This document shows positions 19,540 to 29,119 of a stretch of DNA of 64,000 nt, piece after piece. The stretch lies in contig CM071600.1 of the NCBI GenBank assembly GCA_036435485.1, positions 119,342,046-119,406,045 of the forward strand. The letters run 5' to 3'. Source of the DNA: Saposhnikovia divaricata. Taxonomy: Eukaryota; Streptophyta; Magnoliopsida; Apiales; Apiaceae. Within the stretch, counting starts at the first letter, position 1, and every line of letters starts with the position of its first letter. Both the position numbers and the translations under genes were made by a program. The notes beneath the pieces were generated by a model that was not told where the DNA came from, made no database searches, and saw only the letters and a list, made by a program, of their open reading frames with translations.

Positions 19540-22500
19540 TTTGTTTTTGAAATGTGTGCAGGGAAACAGAAGGAATCTATGGTACCTAGACAGTGGATGT
19601 TCTAGGCACATGACAGGAGATTCAACCCTACTCACAGAGTTCAAGGAAGGAGCTGACCCTAGAATTACCTTTGGAGATGACAGTAAAGGATATACTAAGG
19701 GATATGGCCTGATTTCAAAAGACAATGTCATCATTGAAGAAGTGGCTTTAGTTGAAGGTTTAAAGCACAATTTGCTGAGTATCAGTCAGATTTGTGACAA
19801 AGACTATGAAGTAAAGTTCACAAAAGAAGCCTGTGTTGTTTCTGCCAAGGAAGACAACAATGTGGTATTGACAGGCTTTAGAAAAGGAAATGTTTACATA
19901 GCTGACTTCAATTCAGCATGCTCAGAATCCATTACTTGTCTCTTCAGCAAAGCAAGTAAGGATGAGAGTTGGCTATGGCATAAGAAGCTGTCACATTTGA
20001 ATTTTAAAGTTATGAATGATTTGGTAAGAAAGGATCTTGCTAGAGGAATCCCTCATTTGGAGTTTGTCAAAGATGGGCTATGTGATGCCTGCCAATTAGG
20101 GAAACAAAAGAAATCATCTTTCAAAAGCAAGACAGAGTCATCCATTGTTAAGCCTCTTCAATTGCTGCATATGGATTTATTTGGTCCAGTAAATGTCATG
20201 TCTATTTCAAAGAAGAAATACTGTCTGGTGATTGTAGATGATTTTTCTAAGTTCACATGGACTTTCTTCCTGCACTCCAAGGATTGTGCAAGTGAAATCA
20301 TTATCAATCACCTCAGAATGCTAAACAATGGTTCTGAAGACAGAGTACAAAGGATCAGGAGTGACAATGGTACTGAATTCAAGAATTCCACAATGAAGAT
20401 TTTCTGTGAAGAGAATGGAATTGTCCATGAGTTTTCTGCTGCCAGAACACCTCAACAAAATGGGGTTGTTGAAAGGAAAAACAGAACTCTCATTGAAACA
20501 GCTAGAACAATGTTAAGTGAATCAAGATTACCAACATATTTCTGGGCTGAAGCTGTCAACACTGCATGCTTTACTCAGAATATTTCCTTGGTCAATCAAG
20601 CTAGAGGAATGACTCCTTATCAGTTATTAACCAACAAGAAACCAACTTTAGCTTTTCTACATGTCTTTGGATGTAAGTGTCTTGTGCTAAGGAATCATGG
20701 AGATAATTTAGGCAAATTTGAAGCAAAGGCAGATGAAGCTATTTTCGTTGGATATGCAGCAGGGAAAGCCTACAAGGTCTACAATCTAAGAACCAACATT
20801 GTTATGGAATCTGTACATGTTGTGTTCGATGATCAAAAGATTCTAGGCCTAAATGATGAAGGTTACCATGAAAAGTTGGAATTTGAGAATGAAGGTGAAG
20901 GAAGAATGTACTTTGATGATGATGAGGAGAATGAAGATCATGACCACAGAGATCCACTTAGAGCTATTATACCAACTAGAAGTGATGCTTACACTGAAAA
21001 TGAAGCATCCGTTGATAGTCATTCTGGAGCATCCGTTGATAGTCATTCTGGAACATCCGTTGACAGTCATTCTGCAACATCCGTTGACACTATTAGAGAT
21101 GCATCCGTTGACAGAAATTCTCAAGCATCCGTCGACAGGCAAAATGATGCATCCATTGACAGTCAACTTCATAACTCAGCAAGGACAACAAACTCAGGGG
21201 GAGTTTCTCAAGGTCAAAATTCAATGCTAAATCAACATGATCATGGAAACGAAGCAACCTCATCAAGATCAAATCTTCCACCTGCAAGAAAATGGACTAG
21301 AAATCATCCATTTGAGTTAATCATTGGTGAATCAAATTCAAGAGTCCAAACTAGAAGGGCCACTCAAGCAGAATGTCTATACAGTAGCTTCCTGTCTCAA
21401 GAGGAACCTAAGAAAGTGGAAGATGCCCTTCTAGATCCAGATTGGGTGTTAGCAATGCAAGAAGAGCTAAACCAATTTGAAAGAAATAAAGTATGGAAAC
21501 TTGTGCCCAAACCTGATGATAGAAGTGTCATAGGTACTAAATGGGTTCTCAAGAATAAGACAGATGAAAATGGCATAATTATGAGGAATAAAGCTAGATT
21601 AGTGGCAAAGGGCTATTCTCAAGAAGAAGGAATAGATTTTGATGAAACTTTTGCTCCAGTAGCAAGACTTGAGGCAATAAGAATCTTTCTAGCCTATGCA
21701 GCACATGCCAATTTCAAAGTCTATCAGATGGATGTCAAAAGTGCCTTTCTAAATGGGGAACTGGAAGAAGAGGTCTATGTCCATCAACCTCCTGGTTTTG
21801 AGGATCCAGAATTTCCAGAATATGTATATCTTCTCATGAAAGCACTTTATGGTTTGAAGCAAGCACCAAGAGCCTGGTATGACACTTTATCTCAATTTCT
21901 TTTGGAGAACCACTTCACTAGAGGTACAGTAGATAAAACCTTATTTCATAGGGATATTAATGGCTCTTCAATACTTGTTCAAATCTATGTAGATGATATT
22001 ATTTTTGGGTCTACAGATGAGAAGCTTTGCAAAAAGTTTGCCAAACTTATGCAAAGTAGGTATGAAATGAGTATGATGGGTGAATTAACTTACTTTCTTG
22101 GCCTACAAGTAAAGCAAGTTAATGAGGGCATTTTCATAAGTCAAACAAAATATATTTATGATCTCTTAAAGAAATTTGACTTAATGGATTGTACATCTGC
22201 TAAAACACCTATGGCCACTGCAACTAAGCTTGAGTTGAATACTAAGGAAAAGTCTGTGGACATCTCAAGTTATAGAGGCATGGTAGGTTCACTTTTATAC
22301 CTAACAGCTAGTAGACCTGATATAATGTTTTCTACTTGTCTTTGTGCTAGATTTCAAGCTGATCCTAGAGAGTCTCACTTAATAGCTATTAAAAGAATTT
22401 TCAGGTATCTCAAGGGAACACCAAACCTTGGCATTTTGTACCCAAGAGAATCTGGTTTTGATCTAACTGGCTATTCAGATGCAGATTATGCAGGTTGCAG

Positions 22501-22930
22501 AGTTGATAGGAAAAGTACTACAGGTTCCTGTCAATTTCTAGGAAACAAGCTTGTGTCATGGTTCAGTAAGAAACAAAACTCAGTCTCCACTTCTATAGCT
22601 GAAGCTGAGTACATTGCGGCTGGAAGCTGTTGTGCACAGATTCTATGGATGAGAAACCAACTCATTGACTATGGTCTAAAAGTTGAGAAGATTCCAATTT
22701 TCTGTGACAACACAAGTGCTATTGCCATCACAGGGAATCCAGTGCAACATTCGAGAACCAAGCACATTGACATCAAATACCACTTCATTAGAGAACATGT
22801 GATGAATGGTACAGTAGAAATGCACTTTGTGCCAAGTGAAATGCAGCTTGCAGATATCTTCACCAAGCCTCTTGATGAATCCACATTCACAAGATTGGTA
22901 GGTGAGCTAGGTATGCTTAACTTGTCATAA
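19469..22930 (+). CDS. pol: SIRE-A Pol: protease, integrase, reverse transcriptase, RNase H (up to 1153 aa)
   Basis: The frame is fully open from 19469, overlapping gag by 71 bases in the +1 frame; how translation enters it is unknown (see findings). Residues are numbered from that first ATG. Protease: DSG at 41-43. Integrase: HHCC finger (H171, H176, C205, C208), then D236, D299 and E335, the last pair in DX35E spacing. An acidic linker with a 24-bp repeat array lies near residues 510-565. Reverse transcriptase: YVDD at 840-843. RNase H: YSDADYAG near 1002, AEAEYIA and CDNTSAI, ending in GELGMLNLS. All catalytic residues looked for are present and no stop interrupts the frame, so the enzyme set appears competent and could act in trans on relatives. 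Confidence 0.93.
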   Translation: MLRVQSQRLTRKDPRKLGYQNQLDLFLKCVQGNRRNLWYLDSGCSRHMTGDSTLLTEFKEGADPRITFGDDSKGYTKGYGLISKDNVIIEEVALVEGLKHNLLSISQICDKDYEVKFTKEACVVSAKEDNNVVLTGFRKGNVYIADFNSACSESITCLFSKASKDESWLWHKKLSHLNFKVMNDLVRKDLARGIPHLEFVKDGLCDACQLGKQKKSSFKSKTESSIVKPLQLLHMDLFGPVNVMSISKKKYCLVIVDDFSKFTWTFFLHSKDCASEIIINHLRMLNNGSEDRVQRIRSDNGTEFKNSTMKIFCEENGIVHEFSAARTPQQNGVVERKNRTLIETARTMLSESRLPTYFWAEAVNTACFTQNISLVNQARGMTPYQLLTNKKPTLAFLHVFGCKCLVLRNHGDNLGKFEAKADEAIFVGYAAGKAYKVYNLRTNIVMESVHVVFDDQKILGLNDEGYHEKLEFENEGEGRMYFDDDEENEDHDHRDPLRAIIPTRSDAYTENEASVDSHSGASVDSHSGTSVDSHSATSVDTIRDASVDRNSQASVDRQNDASIDSQLHNSARTTNSGGVSQGQNSMLNQHDHGNEATSSRSNLPPARKWTRNHPFELIIGESNSRVQTRRATQAECLYSSFLSQEEPKKVEDALLDPDWVLAMQEELNQFERNKVWKLVPKPDDRSVIGTKWVLKNKTDENGIIMRNKARLVAKGYSQEEGIDFDETFAPVARLEAIRIFLAYAAHANFKVYQMDVKSAFLNGELEEEVYVHQPPGFEDPEFPEYVYLLMKALYGLKQAPRAWYDTLSQFLLENHFTRGTVDKTLFHRDINGSSILVQIYVDDIIFGSTDEKLCKKFAKLMQSRYEMSMMGELTYFLGLQVKQVNEGIFISQTKYIYDLLKKFDLMDCTSAKTPMATATKLELNTKEKSVDISSYRGMVGSLLYLTASRPDIMFSTCLCARFQADPRESHLIAIKRIFRYLKGTPNLGILYPRESGFDLTGYSDADYAGCRVDRKSTTGSCQFLGNKLVSWFSKKQNSVSTSIAEAEYIAAGSCCAQILWMRNQLIDYGLKVEKIPIFCDNTSAIAITGNPVQHSRTKHIDIKYHFIREHVMNGTVEMHFVPSEMQLADIFTKPLDESTFTRLVGELGMLNLS
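21007..21159 (+). repeat. 24-bp minisatellite in the SIRE-A pol linker
   Basis: Seven units with an exact 24-bp period start with ATCCGTTGA or one-base variants at 21007, 21031, 21055, 21079, 21103, 21127 and 21151. Each encodes an eight-residue unit of the type ASVDSHSG between integrase and reverse transcriptase. Five of the seven keep the exact 9-bp word while the other positions drift. Confidence 0.95.
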
Positions 22931-23430
22931 TTTCTAGTGATATTTGATATCAATGAATTGAAGCTGGAAATGTGTTTTGATTTACTTGAAAGTTAAAACT
23001 TTCAGAAAAATTTTCTGCAGAAATTTTGCCTAAGGCAAAATTAGCTTATCAACGGATATCCTTTTATCCGTTGATAGTATAAACACATTACTAGATTTTT
23101 GCATGTCAACGGGTAACAGGCTATCCACGTCATCAACGGATAAACTGTATCTCAACCGTTCATTCTATATCCGTTGATATACATTTTTTTTAACTGTTGG
23201 TAACCGTGTATATCTAATCATGGCTGTATTTATTCTCTTTTTATTTATTATCTGACAGTTACTTTTGACCAATGGAGTAATTACTTTTAATTATTTCATT
23301 TTTAATTCTTGAAAAATATAAAAGGCGGACTTGTACTCTCACATCTCACTTTTATTCATTTTCAAGCATATCAAAAGTTAACTGCATCTTCTTCCCTAAA
23401 ACTCTCTGTAACCAAAGTTCAATCACTTCA
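22931..23430 (+). promoter_or_regulatory. SIRE-A pol to third-gene spacer, probable internal promoter
   Basis: No ORF is present. Exact motif copies start at 23049, 23066 (complement), 23133 and 23169 (complement), with a variant at 23106. The first two form a hairpin, TATCAACGGATA against its complement with a short loop. A TATA box TATAAAAGG lies at 23317-23325, followed about 110 bases later by the third gene's ATG, with a CT-rich leader. The arrangement of motif cluster then TATA box copies that of the LTR, suggesting a separate promoter. Expression from it is not shown. Confidence 0.65.
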
Positions 23431-26079
23431 ATGGCGCCTATTGTTAAGATGATGTCCTCCACTGGGTTTACCTATGAGAAGAACAATTTCGCGGCCTTTG
23501 TTGACACAGTGAATGCTCCAGAACCTTACCACACTTTGATGAGTTTCGTGAAGAAATGCAAACTGTCATATGCAATGACGGCTACCACTCCCTTAATCCA
23601 CGAGGTAATTGAAGAAATGTGGACATCTGCTGAGTACAATGGCACAGACGGTACAATTGCTTTTTCTTTAAAGGGCAAAAACTATGTGGTTAATTCTGAT
23701 GTAATAACTGCTTGTTTAAAATTGCCTGAGAATAACTGTCTGAAAGTACCTACTGATGCTGAAATTGTTGCCATGCTTAATTCTATTAATTATGCCCTTA
23801 GTACTGAAAACTTAGGGAAAATTGCTAGAAAAGGAATGGTTAAAGAATGGAGCTACTTCTGTGATGCATTCATTAAAACTTTTTCAGGAAAAATTAGTAA
23901 TTTTGATGCTGTTACCCAGTCCATGCTAACAATGATGTGTATGCTTTTAAATGATAAATTCTATAATTTTGGCACATTAGTTATGTATGAGATAGCTGCA
24001 AAGTTGGGTAAAAAGGAAACTAGGAGCAAGAATATCTACTTTGCTAGATTTTTAATGCTCTTAGCACTGCATGTGTCTGAGAATAAGCTATCCATTGCTA
24101 ACCCGGATAGCAAGTTCCAATGTTTTGTTCAGGAGAAGAGAGTCTTAAGTGACCTGATTCGAATGAACCTCAATGCAGGAGTACAGTTGGTATATCTACC
24201 AATTGTTCAGGTAACTATCTCTAATTCTGAAACCCCTATCTCCAACCCCCAAATTTCTTTGCCTTCTAGTGTCACAATGGAGTCTGTAGTTGTGACCAAA
24301 CAGGCTCCTACCAAAGTGACCAAATCCAGAGTTCCAAAACCACATTCTAAAAGGCAAACCTCAAGTGTCTCTCAAAAGACACCTGTTGTAAAATCTACCA
24401 AACCTCTTGAGGGGAGTGTGAAGGTGGTAGTGAGTGGTGAGGGACAGGGTGAACATCAAAGAAGCCCTAAGGATAAGGAAGGAGAGATGAGTGCAACCAC
24501 CATTTCAGTCTCTCAAAAGACTGCTAATGTAACTACAGGCCAAATTCTAGTTACACTCTCCCAAAAGAGTGTGACTACTGAATCAAGTTCCCCACAAGGA
24601 ACACTGCACAAGAGGGTTAGGGACACATATAGCCCAATCTCAAAAACCTACGGAAGAAGAGTGAAATCTAAAACCACAGGGGAATCACAGGGTGCACACA
24701 CTGTACAGGAAACTGTACCTTCTCAAACTCAGTTTGATGTGGCTTCAATAAATGTGGAGTCATATCCCCTTGATCTTAATCTTCAAATCGACACACATTA
24801 CAATCCACCATCACCAACTCCTTCTCTGGATGTGGATATGATATCTACATCAATTCCTGATTCTCCATCTTTAAGATTCTTGGAGAAGCCCCACTCTGTA
24901 ATTGGTGGTCATCATCTTTTAGATGATTTGTTGGACCATCAATCTTCCCTTCCAGAATTCTCAACACAGACTGTGGCCTCGAACTTAAAATCAATCTCCA
25001 CAGATTCAGTGTTGGTTTTCTCTTCAACGGATATAATTATTCCTTCCTCAACGGATATCCTTCATCCGTTGACAAGTGTTTCTCCATCAACGGATGCGCC
25101 TCTATCTAGCCATCCGTTGACAGCTATAACTACTCCATCAACGGATATTCCTTATCCGTTGATAACTCACTCTACCACTGCTATATCTGACATTCCAGTG
25201 TCAAGTGTAGAGGAGTTCTCAGTAGTTGAAACACTTTTAGGTTTGAGGGAAGGGAGTGAGAGGCTGCCTTGTGAGCAGGCAAAAGGAGAGATAAATAATG
25301 AGAGGCTGGCCATTTCTTCCGGTCAGGCAAAAGGAGAGTTTGAGAGTTCCACCTTAGTAGGTGAAGGTGAGGGTGTGAGAGGTGTGAGCCAAGGGGAGCC
25401 CTTGATGCAAGAAAAGAGAGATGAGGGGAGAGAAGGGACTACAGGAGAGATAAGGATGGAAGAAGCAGCCATTGCTAGTGAGTCAATGGGGGTTGAGGAT
25501 GTATCCAAGGAAATGGAATTTCAAAGAGAATATCAGTCCATGATTGACTCCATTTCTTTGGATGCTGAAACCTTTACTCACCCTGTTCCTGCCTATCAAA
25601 TTCTAGCACAACAGGGCAATGTGGAAGCAGAGGAGGCAATGCACCTAGTGCACACCTCACAATCTCTACTTAGAGCTAAGGAATCTATAGCAGCTCTGCC
25701 AACCACTGCTGAGAGTGATGAATTTGACAATTCTGAAGATGAAGACAGCCAGAGCTCTGAAGATGAAGGTGGTAGCAGTATTCATGATTTTGCATTTGCT
25801 CAAAACTACACCGATCATCAACTTGATATGGAAATCATAAGGCAATATAAATCTGCCCTGGCTGAGCACCCAGAAGCAGATCCACAGAGAAAGGTTGTTC
25901 TTCAACAGGCAATTGACTCCCTAAAGTTACAAAAGATGCAAATGGTGATTCAGAGATCCAATTTAAAGGAGGTCAAACAAGAAATCAAGGATGTGAAGAT
26001 CTCTGTGGATTCCAAGCTAGAGCAACTAGCTCCTACAGCCACTCAGAGGGTGTTGCAACAAAGAAGACAACCTGGCTAA
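23431..26079 (+). CDS. SIRE-A third gene, first part (882 aa before the frameshift)
   Basis: The ATG at 23431 follows the proposed internal promoter. Residues 1 to about 250 form a folded-looking domain (VNAPEPYHTLMSFVKKCKL, GTIAFSLKGKNYVV) of the kind annotated as a putative plant transposon protein in Sirevirus third ORFs, sometimes called envelope-like. No signal peptide or membrane segment is evident, so that name is not supported here. A long Ser/Thr/Pro-rich region follows, containing seven exact 9-bp motif copies (25024-25162) translated alternately as STD and HPLT. The C-terminus is charged and helical. The frame stops at TAA 26077-26079, but the next frame continues the same helix, so this is probably the front of one protein of about 1500 residues. 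Confidence 0.75.
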   Translation: MAPIVKMMSSTGFTYEKNNFAAFVDTVNAPEPYHTLMSFVKKCKLSYAMTATTPLIHEVIEEMWTSAEYNGTDGTIAFSLKGKNYVVNSDVITACLKLPENNCLKVPTDAEIVAMLNSINYALSTENLGKIARKGMVKEWSYFCDAFIKTFSGKISNFDAVTQSMLTMMCMLLNDKFYNFGTLVMYEIAAKLGKKETRSKNIYFARFLMLLALHVSENKLSIANPDSKFQCFVQEKRVLSDLIRMNLNAGVQLVYLPIVQVTISNSETPISNPQISLPSSVTMESVVVTKQAPTKVTKSRVPKPHSKRQTSSVSQKTPVVKSTKPLEGSVKVVVSGEGQGEHQRSPKDKEGEMSATTISVSQKTANVTTGQILVTLSQKSVTTESSSPQGTLHKRVRDTYSPISKTYGRRVKSKTTGESQGAHTVQETVPSQTQFDVASINVESYPLDLNLQIDTHYNPPSPTPSLDVDMISTSIPDSPSLRFLEKPHSVIGGHHLLDDLLDHQSSLPEFSTQTVASNLKSISTDSVLVFSSTDIIIPSSTDILHPLTSVSPSTDAPLSSHPLTAITTPSTDIPYPLITHSTTAISDIPVSSVEEFSVVETLLGLREGSERLPCEQAKGEINNERLAISSGQAKGEFESSTLVGEGEGVRGVSQGEPLMQEKRDEGREGTTGEIRMEEAAIASESMGVEDVSKEMEFQREYQSMIDSISLDAETFTHPVPAYQILAQQGNVEAEEAMHLVHTSQSLLRAKESIAALPTTAESDEFDNSEDEDSQSSEDEGGSSIHDFAFAQNYTDHQLDMEIIRQYKSALAEHPEADPQRKVVLQQAIDSLKLQKMQMVIQRSNLKEVKQEIKDVKISVDSKLEQLAPTATQRVLQQRRQPG

Positions 26080-26113
26080 ATCTGTGCAACTTCTCAATTC
26101 AAGAGTGGAAAAG

Positions 26114-27931
26114 ATGGAATCCCAGATGGAGCAATTTCTTCAACATCAGAAACTGCAAACCCAACTGCTAGAAAAGTTAGTTGCAGCCCCAACTTCTAGT
26201 CAAACCCTTGATGCTAACAAAAAGGGGGAGAAAGTGGAAGAGGCTGTGGCAACTACAAGTCAAATCTTAATTTCTGAAAGAAGGGAAGCAGCAAGTGAGG
26301 GGGAGCAGCAGCCTACCATAGTGGTCAATCCACAAGAATTCATTTTCACAGCTTCCCCCAGCAAATCCAAACCTCTATATGAAGAGTTTGATCTTTCAAA
26401 CTTGACAGAAGAAGAAAAGCTAGCCAAAATTGAAGCTCTCCAAAAGATGAAAGAAGAAAACTATGAAAGGATAATGAGGACAGAAAGATTGATCAATCAA
26501 TCTATTGCATCAACTCTGTTCTCTAGCCAAACCTCAGCTCCAACAATATCTACAACAATTCTGAAGGTGCTCACTCCAGCAATTGTGGCTCCTACATTCT
26601 ATGATGCTGAGCCTTCTCATGTTAAGGAATTTGAACCCTACATCAAATCAAGACCCTTCTCACCACCAAAAGCAAATGGGAAGAACAAGTTACAACTGGA
26701 CTTTCCATTTCCCAAGGATGATGAAGAGAAGTTGATGGGTAAGGCAATCAAGGAATTCAAGGAGAAGACTAACAGTTGTGTAAGAGAATGGATGGCTGTA
26801 ATCATAAGGAATGGAAAAGTTCTAAACATATCCAACAGCCATCCTAGATTTGTTGAAGCCAAGAGAGAAGAGACTTCAAGGCTACTAAGAGAATCTCAAC
26901 CAAGCACTGAATATCAATATGAAAACTCAGATGAGAAGCAAGCAAGGCTGGCTCAAGAGTTATTGGATGAGGTAGAGGATGAATTGAGGGAACCTGAGGA
27001 AGTCCCCAAATTCAAAAAGAAAGGGAAATCAGTCCCCAAATCCAAGAGATTAAAATCACATGCAAGGAGGCCTGTCTCTCCAGAAACTGAAAACAAAGAG
27101 ACAGTTGGTTCATCACAACCTATTGATGTAAAAGTATTCAACCTAGATGTAAATTTCCATGGTGAGCCTATAGTACCTAAAGAGGAACCAATGAATCTTG
27201 ACTCCATTGAGGTTCCTTCATTCTTGCTGAAGCCTCAACAGAAGCCTACACAGAAGAAAAGGAAACCAAGGAAGCAACCTTCAAAGGAACCAATTCAAGT
27301 TGCTAGGGTACCTGCAATTGTCAGGCAGCCAATCTTGGAAAAAAAGGATGATTTTATCTATCAGGCAGATATTGAAGAATACTCTGACATGAATCTTTAT
27401 CTGGATGAATTGTCAGAAGTAAGAGGAATTGACAAATATAGACATTTGCCTGAAAGATTGGTCTTTGTATACAAGGGAGGAACGGTAAGGACATGGCCAC
27501 TACAAAGGGTTCTTGGAGAAAATTATCATACCTTAACCAAAGTGTTCTCTGCAATCAAGAGATACACAGGGTTCTCCAAGATAGCAAAAGGGGAGATACT
27601 GGACAAAATAGAACAAATAAGGAGGGATTGGAACTCACCATCAAGTCTACCAAGGAAAATGAAGATCCCATACAATGGACAGAAAATCCACCTCCAACCT
27701 TTCTGGATGATGGAGTTCAGGGATGAAGATGGTAACAGGAGATTCTTCAGGTTAGAAGACCAACTACCAAAGGCTAGTTCTCAATACCTGAGATGGCTAC
27801 AACAGAAGCTAAATCCAAAGGTAGATGAAGAAGATGCCTTCTATAGGCAACTCCAAATACAGATTGAGTCCAACTCTGCCAAGGAAGGAAAATCAAGGGT
27901 GATGCCAACAAGAGGAAAGAAACAGTCCTAA
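26114..27931 (+). CDS. SIRE-A third gene, second part (in the +1 frame)
   Basis: This frame is open upstream of 26114; the codons just before (NLAKSVQLLNSRVEKM) continue the coiled coil of the preceding ORF. The break is therefore best read as a one-base insertion or two-base deletion near 26050-26075. The ATG at 26114 is only the first available in-frame start. Contents in order: coiled coil, acidic spacer, a helix-rich block (LTEEEKLAKIEALQKMKEENYERIM), a basic Lys/Pro-rich region, and a compact C-terminal domain from about 27350 (YRHLPERLVFVYKGGTVRTW to RWLQQKLNP). Function is unknown; no enzyme motif is recognised. Confidence 0.65.
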   Translation: MESQMEQFLQHQKLQTQLLEKLVAAPTSSQTLDANKKGEKVEEAVATTSQILISERREAASEGEQQPTIVVNPQEFIFTASPSKSKPLYEEFDLSNLTEEEKLAKIEALQKMKEENYERIMRTERLINQSIASTLFSSQTSAPTISTTILKVLTPAIVAPTFYDAEPSHVKEFEPYIKSRPFSPPKANGKNKLQLDFPFPKDDEEKLMGKAIKEFKEKTNSCVREWMAVIIRNGKVLNISNSHPRFVEAKREETSRLLRESQPSTEYQYENSDEKQARLAQELLDEVEDELREPEEVPKFKKKGKSVPKSKRLKSHARRPVSPETENKETVGSSQPIDVKVFNLDVNFHGEPIVPKEEPMNLDSIEVPSFLLKPQQKPTQKKRKPRKQPSKEPIQVARVPAIVRQPILEKKDDFIYQADIEEYSDMNLYLDELSEVRGIDKYRHLPERLVFVYKGGTVRTWPLQRVLGENYHTLTKVFSAIKRYTGFSKIAKGEILDKIEQIRRDWNSPSSLPRKMKIPYNGQKIHLQPFWMMEFRDEDGNRRFFRLEDQLPKASSQYLRWLQQKLNPKVDEEDAFYRQLQIQIESNSAKEGKSRVMPTRGKKQS

Positions 27932-28103
27932 TCTGCTCAGTCTAGAGGAGCACTTCTCTGTAAATTTCTCAAACTTTCAGTTTTTAATTATTGTAGCTTA
28001 ATACAATTTATGTATTGTTCTTTATATATCTTTAGGAATGTTTTGTTATCATCAAGGTCCTGAATTTATGCTTTATTGCCATCAAGTATAAATTGGGGGA
28101 GAT
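27932..28103 (+). other. SIRE-A 3' untranslated stretch with polypurine tract
   Basis: Short A+T-rich non-coding sequence ends in AAATTGGGGGAGAT (28090-28103), the polypurine primer for plus-strand synthesis, directly abutting the 3' LTR at TGTTAGG. Confidence 0.85.
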
Positions 28104-29114
28104 TGTTAGGAATATGTTGTACTTGATGATAACTTCACAATCAATCAAATTGTTTAAGGTTTTGTAGCTGTCAACGGATGAGGATTTATAACTCTATCCG
28201 TTGACAGGTAGCTCATCAACGGATGAGGTTTTGTAGCACACTGCAGTATCTCTATGTTATCAGTTGATAGTGTTTTTATCCACAGTCATGTTGACTATCA
28301 ACGGATAGGCAGAATAGGGTAGCCAATTGTAAATAAGCTATGCTATGTAATTCTGTCTAAGTGAAAGTATATCAACGGATGAAGACTAAACTCTATCAAC
28401 GGATACAACTCAAATCCACTCTATCAACGGATACAGCTCAAGTCCCAATATCAACGGATACTGCTCTATACATCATCAACGGATGTCAGTATACATCATC
28501 AACGGATAATCATTGACACTGTTTTCTATGATTAGCTGGAGATTAGTAGTTGATAAGGACATGTTTGACTGACAGATCACATGAGTTTATAGTAGATACA
28601 AAAAGCAGTATGGCAGCCATACTTTGGAAACACAGAAGAAAGAAGCATTCCATTTACACTATGAATACAAGAAAGGTGCAGGAGACATGTCTGAACACAA
28701 GGACAACCTTTCGGCTACATGTGTATTTGGAGTGTAGTAGCAAGTCAACTAGAATTAGATTAGTATTATCTCATTCCAGTAGTACTTGTAAAACTTGGGA
28801 TATATAACCAAGTGTAGCAACTCTTTGTAGGTTAAGAAAACAGACATATTTGCTTAGGGTTTCTTGAATATCCTTAGAAGCAAAGAGTTGTAAAACGGCA
28901 GCTGTGTACATTTTGTATCACAGAGTTTTCTTCAAATAAAAGCTTCAGGTGGTGCATATTAACCACCTGATTTTATATGTGTTTGTGTTTAAATCTTACA
29001 TTGCAATTATCTCTTCATAAGTTTCTGAGGTTCTTATCAGAAATTTATAAATATCAAGAATTGTATTCAACCCCCCCTTCTACAATTATACAAGTGTGTA
29101 ATCTGGGAATAACA
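28104..29114 (+). repeat. SIRE-A 3' LTR (1011 bp)
   Basis: Same length as the 5' LTR, with six substitutions by eye and no indels. It carries the ten-copy motif cluster at 28171-28507 and the same polyadenylation signal and hairpin. It is followed by the target duplication CTTAT (29115-29119), which is at the same time the left duplication of GYP-Y. Confidence 0.95.
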
Positions 29115-29119
29115 CTTAT

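Larger units (their letters stand above)
16070..29114 (+). mobile_element. SIRE-A, nearly intact Sirevirus-type Ty1/Copia retrotransposon
   Basis: The element is 13.0 kb with two 1011-bp LTRs, an initiator-Met primer site, gag, pol, a long third gene and a polypurine tract. It is flanked by CTTAT on both sides (16065-16069 and 29115-29119). The LTRs differ at only six positions by eye. At about 1.3e-8 substitutions per site per year, a commonly used rate for plant LTRs, that is a few hundred thousand years. It is inserted in the old Gypsy LTR. Its pol is intact by motif; the third gene has one frameshift. Placement as a Sirevirus rests on the large Gag, the extra 3' gene and the overall order. 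Confidence 0.93.

Noticed and set aside
20849..21287. Overlapping ORFs on both strands opposite the pol linker
   Set aside because: They are shadows of the 24-bp repeat array, which keeps all frames open.
23431..27931. Third gene as a true envelope protein
   Set aside because: No signal peptide, membrane-spanning segment or cleavage site was seen; the envelope-like label is historical for this gene position.
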